Shown piece by piece: positions 10,204 through 19,329 of a stretch of DNA of 64,000 nt. The stretch covers positions 446,336,053 to 446,400,052 of the forward strand of contig CM040118.1 of NCBI GenBank assembly GCA_022559845.1, read 5' to 3'. Numbering within the stretch: position 1 is the first letter of the stretch; each line of letters starts with the position of its first letter. Under the pieces are notes generated by a model that was not told the DNA's origin, did no database searches, and was given only the letters and a program-made list of their open reading frames with translations. The DNA comes from Amorphophallus konjac (taxonomy: Eukaryota; Streptophyta; Magnoliopsida; Alismatales; Araceae). The position numbers were made by a program, and so were the translations under genes.

Positions 10204-11512
10204 TTAGAACATCACAGTTTGTGTTTAATTCTAACGAGTCGCTGACAATTTGTTTTCGAGCAGGGAACGGAGCGCCATTATTTATGGTTAATTGACGACA
10301 GATGTCTTGGCGTCATTTCCTTGATTAACGACATTCGCAGTGTCGTCATTTATTCAGCGCCTCTCCCACAGGCATCATTTTCAATCCGATTCCACGAAAG
10401 TAATTATCGGCATTTGGGCTATCGTCATTTACGCTTGTAATACCTCTATGCAGAGTCGTCATTTCTTGAGCTTATATCTTTTATGATTATCATGAACTTA
10501 AGTGCTTTATATCTTGATTAAATTGATTGTATCATGCACTTGTGATCATATTTTGAGCTTTATTGAGTTGATGATTCTTTGGTGAGTTAATGATTTTTGA
10601 GCACAGAGAAGCACAAGCTATGCAAATCTTGAAATGGTTGGATTTCTTCTGCTGGTAACATCATTCCATCCTTTGTATTTCTCATGTAAGCATTGTTACT
10701 ATATGGTATCTACGCTATTATAGCATATCGAGGACCTTGTGGTTTTGATGAACCTAGAATTGGAGTTCCCCTTTATCAAAAATAGTGATAATTCCAGGGG
10801 AATCTTGATCACACGGATAGGCCGTTGGGTCATCTAAGGTTTGGGACGATGGTTCCACTTTCTGAGTTGATGCGTGGATAAACGGGCTTCGGCTTAGTGT
10901 CAGCTTAGAGATATAGATTCTTTACCAAATCTGGATGGTTTAGCAATATTATCCTTGATTATTTTCTATTTTTAGTTTGTTTAATTTTTCTTTTAGCCCA
11001 GCATGCATCATGTAGGACTTTGAGTTCAATGATGAAAATCCTCATATTACGCCAATAATGAGGGCCATTCTCTCTTAATTGAGCTGACATGAGATATTCC
11101 ATTCCAAATCGAGTACTATGTTCTCCTTGACGCCGCTCAGGCTGGTTCCTTGAAGGCATTCGTTCGCTGGGTCTATATCTCAATTCATTTTATTTTTCTG
11201 CAAATCCACCTTGGTTGTAGCACGTCCACATTGGCTGGTAACCTCTCTCCAATGGTGTCTTCCCTTCCGTGCCCTCACACACATTTTTGTTTATTAGCTT
11301 AGTTTCTTCATCCAGCTAATCTTTACTTTCTCGTAATCATCCGAAGTTGTTTCAATCAGAATTATGGAAAGATTTCCAACACTTAGTGTCGGAGGCGTGT
11401 CACATCACACCTTGGCATCTACTTATCAGTCAGTTCTACTTCATTCCGCTTGTTACACTTTCGCGTCATTTCGTCTCACTCCCTTGCAAAGCAGACGCCA
11501 AGGCATGGCAGC
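10204..11512 (+). other. 3' non-coding tail of element A
   Basis: No gene is seen. Inverted-repeat modules lie at 10260-10470. The block at 10720-10960 (GGACCTTGTGG..., CACACGGATAGGCCGTTG..., TTATCCTTGATTATT) matches B at 21345-21590. A second shared block, 11215-11260, contains GCACGTCCAC and GGCTGGTAACC and matches B near 21847. The last bases before the LTR, GCAAAGCAGACGCCAAGGC, also match B. This conservation with an otherwise different element suggests a role in replication or packaging, which is inference. Confidence 0.65.
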
Positions 11513-11659
11513 TGTAGACACGCCAAAATCGATGGTTTGTTGAGAAAATCTCATGTCACCACGTGACGCCCCAAGGTGGACTTCAATATTAGTTTAATAT
11601 GAAGTTTTTCTAATTATTTGATAATTTTTTCATAATAATTGTAATTTCTTGAGTAATTG

Positions 11660-11965
11660 TAATTAACGTTTGGAGGAATTGCGTCATTTAAATGGCGACT
11701 TGTTAAGGGGCGTGTTTTAATCAGTGGACGACTATTTGAACAGCCGTTGTTTCCTAGATTTTACGAATCTCAATCAAAATAAAATTCAAAGAATTGACGC
11801 TCGCCTGAGGGGCGTTGATTATTTAACGCCCGTTCAAACAAGCGTCATTTCTCAATTTTTAATAAGGAAAGTCCTTTATTGCCATAAATAAATCCAAGAA
11901 TCAACGACTTGATGACTGTCGTCATTTCAATTGACGCCCCTAATTAGGTCGTCATTTTTATTTCC
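11660..11965. repeat. Inverted-repeat modules in the A/C LTR
   Basis: Modules of the GACGCC...GGCGT and GACGACT...GTCGTC type occur near 11690, 11726, 11795, 11823, 11905 and 11932, separated by AT-rich spacers often ending in ATTT. They lie in U3, upstream of the TATA box at 12100. Confidence 0.6.
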
Positions 11966-12099
11966 GTCCCCGTTTCGCCTGCTACCTTCCAGATTTGATC
12001 CTTTCCCCATTTTACACCTAGTGTTCGATTGGGAAGAGGGTTCCTTGTTTGAGGATTGATTTCCTTGTTTTAATCCTATTGATGCAAGGATTTTTGGCC

Positions 12100-12107
12100 T
12101 ATAAATA
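12100..12107 (+). promoter_or_regulatory. TATA box of the A/C LTR
   Basis: TATAAATA followed by a C-rich run. It lies 588 bp into the LTR, a normal U3 length for this group. Confidence 0.6.
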
Positions 12108-13072
12108 CCCCCTTGAATCCCTCACGCACGAGAGTGAACGAAGAGAACGGAACGTATTGTGAGAATTCTTTTACAGAAAGAAAAGAGTCTTTTCTTTTGC
12201 AGGTAATCCACCCACAGACGATTCTCCCACGGCGGTGACTATTCCTCCATGGGCGAACCCCCTCTCGCGACATTCTTCTTCCTCCGGCGGAGCCCTTTTC
12301 CTCCCAGCGGCAACAAGCTCCCTGCTTGCTTCCCCCCCCCCTACGGCTGCACACACAGCAGAAGGCCTCCCTCTTCTTTTAGTGTTTTTTTTTATCGTTA
12401 CTATCACCATCATCGCGCATCTTCTTCTAGCTCTCTGCTATAGATCTTCAGCATATATTCACTTGTTAGCTTTGCATATTCATATCATTCATATATCCCA
12501 TACCTTGTTACTCCTCTTAAGGGGTTTAAAACCAAAACACACAAGGTGTGTTCATGCTTAATTGGATTGATATCATGTTTTTGGAGCATTAATACTACAC
12601 ATCTTTGGCTAATCAATATCTATATTTTTGTGTGCTTTGCAAGGGTAATCAAGCTAGGAACCCTCTTCATCGGCCGGCCAGTAGAAGGAGGAAGGAAGAA
12701 CTCCCAATTTTCCCGCTTATACAAGGTACATGCGATCATCCTTTTTTTGAGGTAACCTCCCTGGCGATCACCCTCCATAGAGCATCTCATGCACATCCTC
12801 TTCTCCTTTGCATCCCCCTCAGTGATACAAGAAATATGAAGTGATCTAGAAGGGGAGGGGATGAATAGATCACTGTTTTCAACTGATTAAAAACTTACTG
12901 AAGAATGGTTCACTTAAAACAAGCAATCTCAGAGTTGAACCCACAAACACGCAGTGCGGACAATAGCTCGAGTGGATAGAAGGCACGCCACACAATCACC
13001 ACAGATAATCACACGAGTACTCAGAGATTTTTAAGGTGGTTTGGTTAGACCTCCAGTCTGCCTACGTCCACC

Positions 13073-13415
13073 CCTCACTTCAAATCGAAGTGAGGCTTCC
13101 ACTAGCACCTGCTAGCAAAGCAGACTCAGTCTGCAACAACGGCTGATTCACAGCTTCACAGGGGAACACTCACCCCTCTTCCTCCACACCCGGAGGGAAC
13201 CCTAAGGATGCCAAGTCCCTAGAAACAGGAAACAATTTCCTCTTCCTCCAACCGGAGGGAATACTAGTGATCTGCAGTCACTAGAACCAGAGACCAAGGT
13301 CTCTCTTCCTCTGAAGCCTAGAGGGAACACCTCTTCTTCGAGAGGGAATAATACTGCAACCTCTGTTGCAAGTGAACCAGAGAGAACACGTCTCTCTCTT
13401 CCCCTGAACACCAGG
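13073..13415. repeat. Chain of consecutive hairpins in the copia LTR
   Basis: Non-overlapping inverted repeats follow one another almost without gaps: CCTCACTTC 13073-13081 with GAAGTGAGG 13087-13095; CTAGC/GCTAG 13102-13115; GCAGACT/AGTCTGC 13120-13134; AGGGG/CCCCT 13160-13177; CCTCC/GGAGG 13181-13196; AGGAAA/TTTCCT 13227-13241; CCTCC/GGAGG 13245-13258; CTAGTGA/TCACTAG 13264-13284; AGAGACC/GGTCTCT 13289-13304; CCTCT/AGAGG 13308-13324; CCTCT/AGAGG 13330-13345; TGCAAC/GTTGCA 13355-13370; AGAGAGA/TCTCTCT 13379-13397; CCTG/CAGG 13403-13415. The same chain is in the other LTR at about 32527-32869. Confidence 0.9.
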
Positions 13416-13573
13416 AGGAAACACAGAGAACTCTCAATCAAGAAAGAAAAATAGACAAAAATGAAAACAAGAAAGAAGGAATCCAAAACTCAGAAACTGG
13501 AAACAATGTATCTCAAACTGAGCAGCAGACTTCGGATTTGATCCGTAAGTCAATACCCATCTTCTGATCACTC

Positions 13574-13578
13574 TTCTG
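13574..13578 (+). other. Target-site duplication of element B, left copy (TTCTG)
   Basis: TTCTG lies immediately before B's 5' LTR and is repeated at 23684-23688 after its 3' LTR. The intact copia LTR at the right has a single TTCTG at the same place. Confidence 0.95.
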
Positions 13579-13744
13579 TGTAGACACGCCAAAATTGACA
13601 TTATTTTGAGTATATTTCATATCGCTCTGCGATGCCCCATTTGACCCTCAAATCAGCTTATTTGAGTGGTTTTTCCCACTTTTCTTGAATTTCTCCTATT
13701 TTTCCCTCATTTCTTATTTTTCTGGGCATTTATCTCTATTTTCT

Positions 13745-14185
13745 GAATTCACGCCCTCGTCAGAGGCGTTTTTTTTTGAAACACGACCTGGTCTAGGGCG
13801 TGTCTTCCCATTTTATCTATTTCTCCCCCATTTTATCTATTTTATGAATTTTCTGAATTTACGACCTGGGTAAGGGCGTGTTTTCGTAAAACATGACTTA
13901 ATCTAGGGCGTTTCTTAAAGAAAGGACGACCTCACCTGAGGGCGTTAATTCTTTTGGTTTTGACCGACTTCCCCATTTGAGCTCTTGAAATTAACGCCCT
14001 TCTCAGGGGCGTTTTTTTTAAACGTGGCTTTAATTAAGGCGTGTTTTACATTTTTTCAAATATGGGGAGTTTTTATTTCTAAATTTGGTTTTTGAGAAAC
14101 GCCCTTGTGCAGGGCGTGTTTTTGAGAAACGCCCTATGCGTAGGTCGTCAATTCGTAAATTGACGCCCTGACCTAAGGCGTGTTT
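13745..14185. repeat. Inverted-repeat modules in the B 5' LTR
   Basis: About ten modules: ACGCC 13751-13755 with GGCGT 13765-13769, then others near 13782, 13860, 13895, 13925, 13995, 14020, 14098, 14127 and 14160. Several pair ACGACC with GGGCGT, leaving an A-G mismatch, so pairing here is poorer than in A and C. The set is repeated in the 3' LTR at 22312-22750. Confidence 0.65.
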
Positions 14186-14314
14186 CACCGTCTGCCTTCG
14201 CAGCCCTTTCCCCAGAGAGTCCTTGCTTCGATAGATGCCTGTTTGGTTTGGGCTCTTGCCCATTCTTATCCTTTCCCTCTTGGGACTCTTGCCCATGTTT
14301 ATCTCCTCCAATTC

Positions 14315-14321
14315 TATTTAA
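14315..14321 (+). promoter_or_regulatory. Possible TATA box of B
   Basis: TATTTAA in the context TTCTATTTAATAGGG, about 740 bp into the LTR, followed by a pyrimidine-rich stretch with many TTC repeats that would be the start of R. Confidence 0.4.
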
Positions 14322-15120
14322 TAGGGCCGACTGCTCTGTTGATGGGTTGGATTCCTCTTTTCCTCCCTCGATTCTTCTTCTTCTGCTGTTTTTCTTTCTT
14401 CTGTTTTTTTTTGTTTTCTTCTTCTTTTCTTCACGCAGGGGTGCTGCCTGGCTGAAGGAGGGCTTCACATGGTTCGAGCTTCATCCAACTGAAGGCCTCT
14501 CCTCATCGAGTATCAAAAGCCAAAGGAGCAAAACCAGATTTTTCTTATCCCTCCCTTTTCTCTTTTAGTTTGTTTTTATTTGTTCATACATACGCATGCA
14601 TCATATTCCTCTCTCTATGCATATTTCCTTTCTTCAACTATGTTGAATAACTCCCCTTAGTGCATCTCTTGCACACCTCCCTATTTGCATATCATTCATC
14701 ATATCTCCCATACCCTTTTGCATAGGGGTTTAAGGGCCAACACCCACAAGGTGTGTCTTGCACATCTTTTCATGCTCATCTTTCTATATAAGAATTTGAT
14801 GCTACACACCATATTCTAATCCATATTTTTTATTGGTGTTTGTCTTTTTTTGCAAGGGTAATAAAAGCAAGAACTCTCTTCATCGGCCGGCCGATTTGAA
14901 GAGAAAGGAAGCACTCACATCCCCGCATCTTTTGAGGTACTTTTCGCGATCATTCCTCCCATGTTCTTATTGATTATATTTTTGAGGCGTTCGCGTCTCT
15001 GGCGATCACACACTCCCCTTGTGCACCTCGTGCATATATTTTCCTCCATATTGATGATTATTGTTTTTTATTCTTAATATTTTCCTTAAGTGGATTATTC
15101 TAAATTAGAGATCTACAAAT

Positions 15121-15138
15121 TGGCGATCACGGTGGGAC
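15121..15138 (+). other. Primer binding site of B
   Basis: TGGCGATCACGGTGGGAC, three bases after the LTR end. The identical 18 bases follow C's LTR at 34826. The matching tRNA is not assigned; the site is not the iMet type used by the copia and left gypsy elements. Confidence 0.75.
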
Positions 15139-15404
15139 GCTTTGCGTTCTCTTTATTACCCCTTTTCCCCTTAGGCACCCGCGTGTGCCGTCTCCCCTAT
15201 TGCACCCTCGGTGCGTCTCCTTTCGTGCCCCTCGGGCACCCTCCATTGGCTTAGCTTTCTTCCCTAAAGTGATTTGCCATTTTGTTGTCTTTTCCTTAGA
15301 ATCTCCACTTATTTAAAATTCTTGATGAGCATGCTTATCCTATTGATTGCCTTATTTATGTGGTTGTGAGTGTGCCTGTTTAATATTTCTGGCCGTGCTT
15401 TCCT

Positions 15405-15745
15405 AAGGAATTAACGCCTCTGTCAGAGGCGCTTTTTCGATTTCACGCCCTAACTCAGGGCGTCTTATTCATATTTTACGCCCACTGACAGGGCGCCTTC
15501 CAGCATATTTCTTGATATTTCTGTTTTTATTACGCTACCTGAGAATTGACGCCCTGCCCAAGGGCGTTTCTTTGTTGATTAGCGCCCCTCAGTAAGGCGT
15601 TTATTTTGATTTGACGCCCTCTGTCAAGGGCGTCCTTTCTCTTATAGCGCCTCACCCTAAGGCGTGTTTTTACTACCCCTGGCACCTCGCTTTGAGTCAC
15701 GACAGTCACACTGTCGTGTCTTTTGTTAGTAGCGCCTCCTTCCAG
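15405..15745. repeat. Inverted-repeat modules in the B leader
   Basis: About nine modules (ACGCC...GGCGT, AGCGCC...AAGGCGT), with starts near 15413, 15444, 15478, 15548, 15580, 15613, 15648, 15698 and 15733. They sit in the untranslated leader between the primer site and gag. C has a matching set in its leader (35100-35545). Confidence 0.7.
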
Positions 15746-15895
15746 GGCGTGTTTTTACTGTGGGTTTCCAGAACCCTTCCCGTGGGTGAGTTTTCATGAT
15801 ATTTCATATTGATTGATCATATTGTGTGGTTGGCCTGATTTCCCCTGTTGCATTCATTCTTTGCATTGGTTTGGGAGCCCCCTCCTCTTCTCTCC

Positions 15896-16100
15896 TCACT
15901 AGGATTCCACACCCCCTCTTGGAATCGGGACGACCCTCCATTGAGCATTCCGTCTCTTTGGACCGGAGATCCCTTTTCCAAGCCTCCATAAGTCCCCGCA
16001 CCCGTGGATTCCCTCACGGACGCCGGGCAGGTTGTACCCTTTGAAGTCCCGAATTAGTTGGCCTATACGTGGTGAGAGAGTGTTCCTAGTTGGCATTGGA
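15896..16100 (+). other. Conserved leader block shared by B and C
   Basis: It matches C at 35700-35920: CACACCCCCTCTTGG, a run ending CATTCCGTCTC, and CCGCACCCGTGGATTCCCTC then ACGGACGCCGG. The core contains CCGTG...CACGG arms able to form a hairpin. Its position just upstream of gag in both an autonomous-type and a non-autonomous element suits an RNA packaging or dimerisation signal (inference). Confidence 0.65.
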
Positions 16101-16211
16101 GTTAAATCACATTTGAAACTAGGTTCCCCCCTTGTGTGAATCGTTCAAAACTTTGATAAAATCCTTAATTCACCAAGGTTCAAACAAATCAAATCAAGGT
16201 AACCATCTCTT

Positions 16212-19211
16212 TTGTGTGCTTCTTTGCATATTATTTTGAACTTTGATTGCATGATGGCTTACTATAAACAAGATAACATGTTCAATTCGATTCATGAGGA
16301 TGCACAGCCTAGCACTTCATATCCTAAATTTCAACATGTTAATCAGCATTCTCACCATTCTTTCAAGGGACCACGCCCTTATTCTCATGGTCATGCCCGA
16401 CCCATGGGTAATGTCCATCTTCATGGTCCCCCTCCTCAATTTCGAGCCACTATTCCTACGGGACCGTCTCATCCTAATGACGGGAAAGTCTCTCAAATCT
16501 TGCATGCATTAGATCATCTTACCTCTCAACAGATCCAAGCCCTTAAGGCCGCCGTTGAGGGTACATCACATACATCTCCCTCCAATTCTACACGGGTGGC
16601 CCATCACCCACCTCTTTCCAATTCTATTCGGGTGGCCCATCACCCATCTCCCTCCAATTCTACACGGGTGGCCCATCACCCCCCTCCTCCTTCCAATCCT
16701 GATCGGGTAGCCCATTACCCATCTCCTCCTGTTCATTCTACTCGGGTAGCCCATTACCCATCCCCTTCTATTCACACTCCTCCTCGGGTGGTCCGACATC
16801 CGCCTCCTTCTACTCCTCCTCCATCACGGCCCCGAGGCCCTTTTACTCCTTGCAATCCGGCCCGTCCGGGTTCTTTTACGGGTCATCCCGTCCACTCCCC
16901 TCCACGGCCTTTTTATGCGGCCCCTCCTCCTTCAAGGCCCTGCCAACCTCCTGTTGTTCATGTTACACCCCTCCAGCAAACTCTGCTCGATAAGATTACT
17001 TTGATGGAGGAACAAATAAAGAGGGTCACGGCTCCTCCTACTCCAGTCAATCCTCTCCATGCCGCTTTAGACGAAATTACAAAGATGGAGAATGAATGGA
17101 AAGATAGGATGGACGATTATGACTTCGGCATTCCAAGCGAGGAAGAGCCGGCAATTGAAGAATCTGAAGCAATGTATGATGATGAAGCTATGCAGGCACC
17201 CCTTCCGAGTTTCCTTAACTTCCCGCTCCCTCCACTTTCATTCGATGAACCTCCTGCTCAGGATGAAACCGTCCCCGATCCAATCCCTATTTATGAGACT
17301 AATTGGTGTTACGATGATGGGTCGATACTTCAATCACCCACACCGGCACATTGTAAGTCTCCTCCTATCCTTGACGCCGCATACATCACACCTCCCCCTA
17401 TTACACCATTAACCCCCGCAACACTGGCCTCCCCCAAGCCTTCCACCATTAAACCTCCACCCGTTAAGCCATCTACCTCCACACCATTAGCCTCCGTCGA
17501 ACCCATCATTAAACCTTCCCTAATCAGCCTCCCATTAGCCTCCACCTCGGCCTCCACTTACCCAATTTCACCACCATTACCCTCCATTATGCCTTTAACC
17601 CCAAAACCCATACCTCCACCACATAGCCTTTCGCCTTTACCTATGGTTAATTCTGAGCAGGATCCACCACTTTTTGCACCCGAGCCAATCCCGACCGCTT
17701 GCAAGCAAAGGGAGAAACTCGATGTGTTTGAACCTCCTCCTCCACTTACGCCAACACCTTCCATTATAACTCCACCATCCACGGAGCCTTCTGCCTCCGC
17801 CTCACCTCCCTTTGTTACTCGGAAGGGGCGTGCTTCTGCAGCTATTTGTGCCGAAGATAAGCAAGAGCCGGGCAAGAAGACTTTGGCCACGACTGTGCCA
17901 TTCAAGATTCAAGAATTCATTTGCCGAATGCCAATCCGGGTTATTGTGCCAATCACGGCCGAAGAAGTCAAGTCGCCGCCATGCCGGGCATTGATGCCAT
18001 CTAAGGGCCGGGCAGGGCACCCCTTGTCCAAACTTTCCAATCCAGAATTCATTATTCCTTACAAGGGGCGAATGCCCATTTTGCTCAACATTCCATATAC
18101 ACCACATTCAATGGGCAACATGATGCTTCCCGTTCCAACTCTACGACTCCCTCACTTTATTGATCTTCGCTTTCCAAAGGGGTTGTCATTTATTGAAGCT
18201 TCCTTTATTGGGCCAATCGGCCGTACATGTTCACTGCCATGGAGGGGCAGTTACCTTAATGCTAAGGGGCCATCCCTTATTTGCTCCACTTTCTATTCAT
18301 CCATCTCTATCACTTTTTCTTCATGGGCCATTCCCAGGGTTAGGAGGAGGATCTCATCCTCTCGCCCTTCACATTCTTCATATTCTTTGCATTTCATGCA
18401 TTCATCGCATCCATCCCATTACATGCATTTGCACCTCCTGCTTCCCGGGTTTCCAAACCCGTATCTTCCTCGCCTTCTGGCACCGCCGGATATTCCGCAT
18501 TTCCCATCTTATTCATATTCATCCTTTTATCCACTCCCCTTGGGGCATCGCGTCCCCCTTCCTGCCATTTCCCTGGAACTTCCAGGAATTTTATCCCTCC
18601 TCTTTGGGCATCTCGCCCTTTCTGATTCTATTCTCCAGAACCTCCGGACCTTTCTCTCGGGCACGACGCCCCTTTCCATCTTCTCCTTACTGATTTCATC
18701 CTCCGGAACCTCCGGATCCCTGATTGTCTCCCTCGGGCATCGCGCCCCTTTCTATTTGCTCCTCCGGAACCTCCGGACTTTCCCCTCGGGCATCACGCCC
18801 CTTTTCATTCTCCTCCTCCAGAACCTCCGGACTTTTCCCTCGGGCACGACGCCCCTTTCCACCTTCTCCTTCCTGATTTTATTCCTCCGGAACCTCCGGA
18901 TTCTCCGTCTTATTCTCTCTATCATCTCCCAGGGCATCGCGACCCTCCTGATTTCATTCCTCCGGAACCTCCGGACCTTCCATATTTCCTTCAATTCATC
19001 CTTTTGCTCCTCCGGGACTCCATATCTTTTATTCTCTTCTTTCTTTTCCGTCATCTTTTTCATCATCTTTTTCCCTATTTCTCCCCAGGGCATCGCGTCC
19101 CTTCTTTCGTTATCCCTCCGGAGCCTCCGGATTCCTCCTATCATGATTCTCCTCCTCTGCCTCCGGACCCTCCGGATCCACCTCTTTCCATCTACCAATT
19201 TCTTCTTCTGA
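16212..19211 (+). CDS. Gag-like proline-rich protein of element B
   Basis: An open frame of 999 codons; the likelier start is the ATG at 16254 (MAYYKQDNMF...). Residues about 15-110 form a Gly/Pro/His-rich N-terminus. Residues about 120-200 hold five to six tandem copies of an R-V-A-H-H-P motif. About residue 260 is a short helix, LLDKITLMEEQIKRVTAP, that closely resembles the helix before the gag core in C (ILLQKIASMEEQLKKVTAP). An acidic stretch and a long Pro/Thr/Ser linker follow. No gag core, zinc knuckle or protease is visible. From about 18100 the amino-acid pattern changes and the repeated DNA reads as P-P-E-P-P-D only in another frame, so an indel probably lies between 18050 and 18600 and the C-terminus is suspect. 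Confidence 0.6.
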   Translation: MCASLHIILNFDCMMAYYKQDNMFNSIHEDAQPSTSYPKFQHVNQHSHHSFKGPRPYSHGHARPMGNVHLHGPPPQFRATIPTGPSHPNDGKVSQILHALDHLTSQQIQALKAAVEGTSHTSPSNSTRVAHHPPLSNSIRVAHHPSPSNSTRVAHHPPPPSNPDRVAHYPSPPVHSTRVAHYPSPSIHTPPRVVRHPPPSTPPPSRPRGPFTPCNPARPGSFTGHPVHSPPRPFYAAPPPSRPCQPPVVHVTPLQQTLLDKITLMEEQIKRVTAPPTPVNPLHAALDEITKMENEWKDRMDDYDFGIPSEEEPAIEESEAMYDDEAMQAPLPSFLNFPLPPLSFDEPPAQDETVPDPIPIYETNWCYDDGSILQSPTPAHCKSPPILDAAYITPPPITPLTPATLASPKPSTIKPPPVKPSTSTPLASVEPIIKPSLISLPLASTSASTYPISPPLPSIMPLTPKPIPPPHSLSPLPMVNSEQDPPLFAPEPIPTACKQREKLDVFEPPPPLTPTPSIITPPSTEPSASASPPFVTRKGRASAAICAEDKQEPGKKTLATTVPFKIQEFICRMPIRVIVPITAEEVKSPPCRALMPSKGRAGHPLSKLSNPEFIIPYKGRMPILLNIPYTPHSMGNMMLPVPTLRLPHFIDLRFPKGLSFIEASFIGPIGRTCSLPWRGSYLNAKGPSLICSTFYSSISITFSSWAIPRVRRRISSSRPSHSSYSLHFMHSSHPSHYMHLHLLLPGFPNPYLPRLLAPPDIPHFPSYSYSSFYPLPLGHRVPLPAISLELPGILSLLFGHLALSDSILQNLRTFLSGTTPLSIFSLLISSSGTSGSLIVSLGHRAPFYLLLRNLRTFPSGITPLFILLLQNLRTFPSGTTPLSTFSFLILFLRNLRILRLILSIISQGIATLLISFLRNLRTFHISFNSSFCSSGTPYLLFSSFFSVIFFIIFFPISPQGIASLLSLSLRSLRIPPIMILLLCLRTLRIHLFPSTNFFF
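16590..16800 (+). repeat. 36-42-bp tandem repeat in the B gag-like gene
   Basis: Five clear units and one decayed unit. Each carries a 16-bp inverted repeat: GGGTG...CACCC at 16594, 16630 and 16666, and GGGTA...TACCC at 16705 and 16744, always with loop GCCCAT. The protein repeat is RVAHHP, becoming RVAHYP in the last two. Confidence 0.85.
18540..19165 (+). repeat. CTCCGGA / GGGC...GCCC interspersed repeat
   Basis: Alternating motifs: CCTCCGGAACCTCCGGA (about eight copies) and GGGCATCGCGCCC-type inverted repeats (for example GGGG 18542-18545 with CCCC 18554-18557), in units of about 60-75 bp. In one frame the first motif reads PPEPPD. Confidence 0.7.
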
Positions 19212-19329
19212 TTCCTCCTAATTCTGGGTCTGACCCAACTTCTTCCACATCCACTGCCTTGGGCATCTGCCCTTTCTCCCACTGCTTCCGAGGCTTTAGT
19301 CCTCACTCCACCTTCTAATTCTCCGCTTC

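Larger units (their letters stand above)
5358..12822 (+). mobile_element. Tat-type gypsy element A (3' part only)
   Basis: This is the 3' end of an element of the same family as C. In order it holds an antisense PMD gene matching C's copy at 48867-50465 (about 26 differences over about 1.6 kb, counted by eye), a second antisense gene, a non-coding tail whose blocks (10720-10960, 11215-11512) match the tail of B, a pre-LTR sequence ending AAGGCATGGCAGC at 11512, and an LTR from 11513. Gag and pol are absent; the left side is cut at 5358 by the LTR-like fragment. The plus strand is the element's sense strand, so both PMD-type genes are antisense to it. Known Tat elements often carry extra sense or antisense genes between pol and the 3' LTR. 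Confidence 0.75.
11513..12822 (+). repeat. LTR shared by elements A and C (left portion, 1.31 kb)
   Basis: The LTR starts TGTAGACACGCC directly after A's pre-LTR tail, as B's LTRs do. It contains inverted-repeat modules (11660-11960), TATAAATA at 12100-12107, and a segment with CATCGGCCGGCC near 12668 that matches B's LTRs. It is cut at 12823 by the copia element; what looks like its last 92 bp lie at 34731-34822, directly before C's primer site. The total of about 1.40 kb is close to B's 1.54 kb. It could thus be both A's 3' LTR and C's 5' LTR, although no target duplication flanks the copia insert. Confidence 0.65.
12823..13578 (-). repeat. Copia 3' LTR, first part (R/U5 side)
   Basis: It matches 32277 onward of the right LTR with few differences. 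It ends at the TTCTG duplication (13574-13578) created by the insertion of B. It holds a chain of about 14 consecutive short hairpins (13073-13415). Confidence 0.9.
13579..15117 (+). repeat. Element B 5' LTR (1,539 bp)
   Basis: It runs from TGTAGACACGCC to GATCTACA. It holds inverted-repeat modules (13745-14185), a TATTTAA promoter box at 14315-14321 and a CATCGGCCGGCC segment shared with the A/C LTR. The open frames inside it are low-complexity and are repeated in the 3' LTR; I do not regard them as genes. Confidence 0.93.

Noticed and set aside
14148..14568. Frames within the B LTRs (repeated at 22714-23134)
   Set aside because: Composition-driven, overlapping on both strands, located in the LTR promoter/R region.
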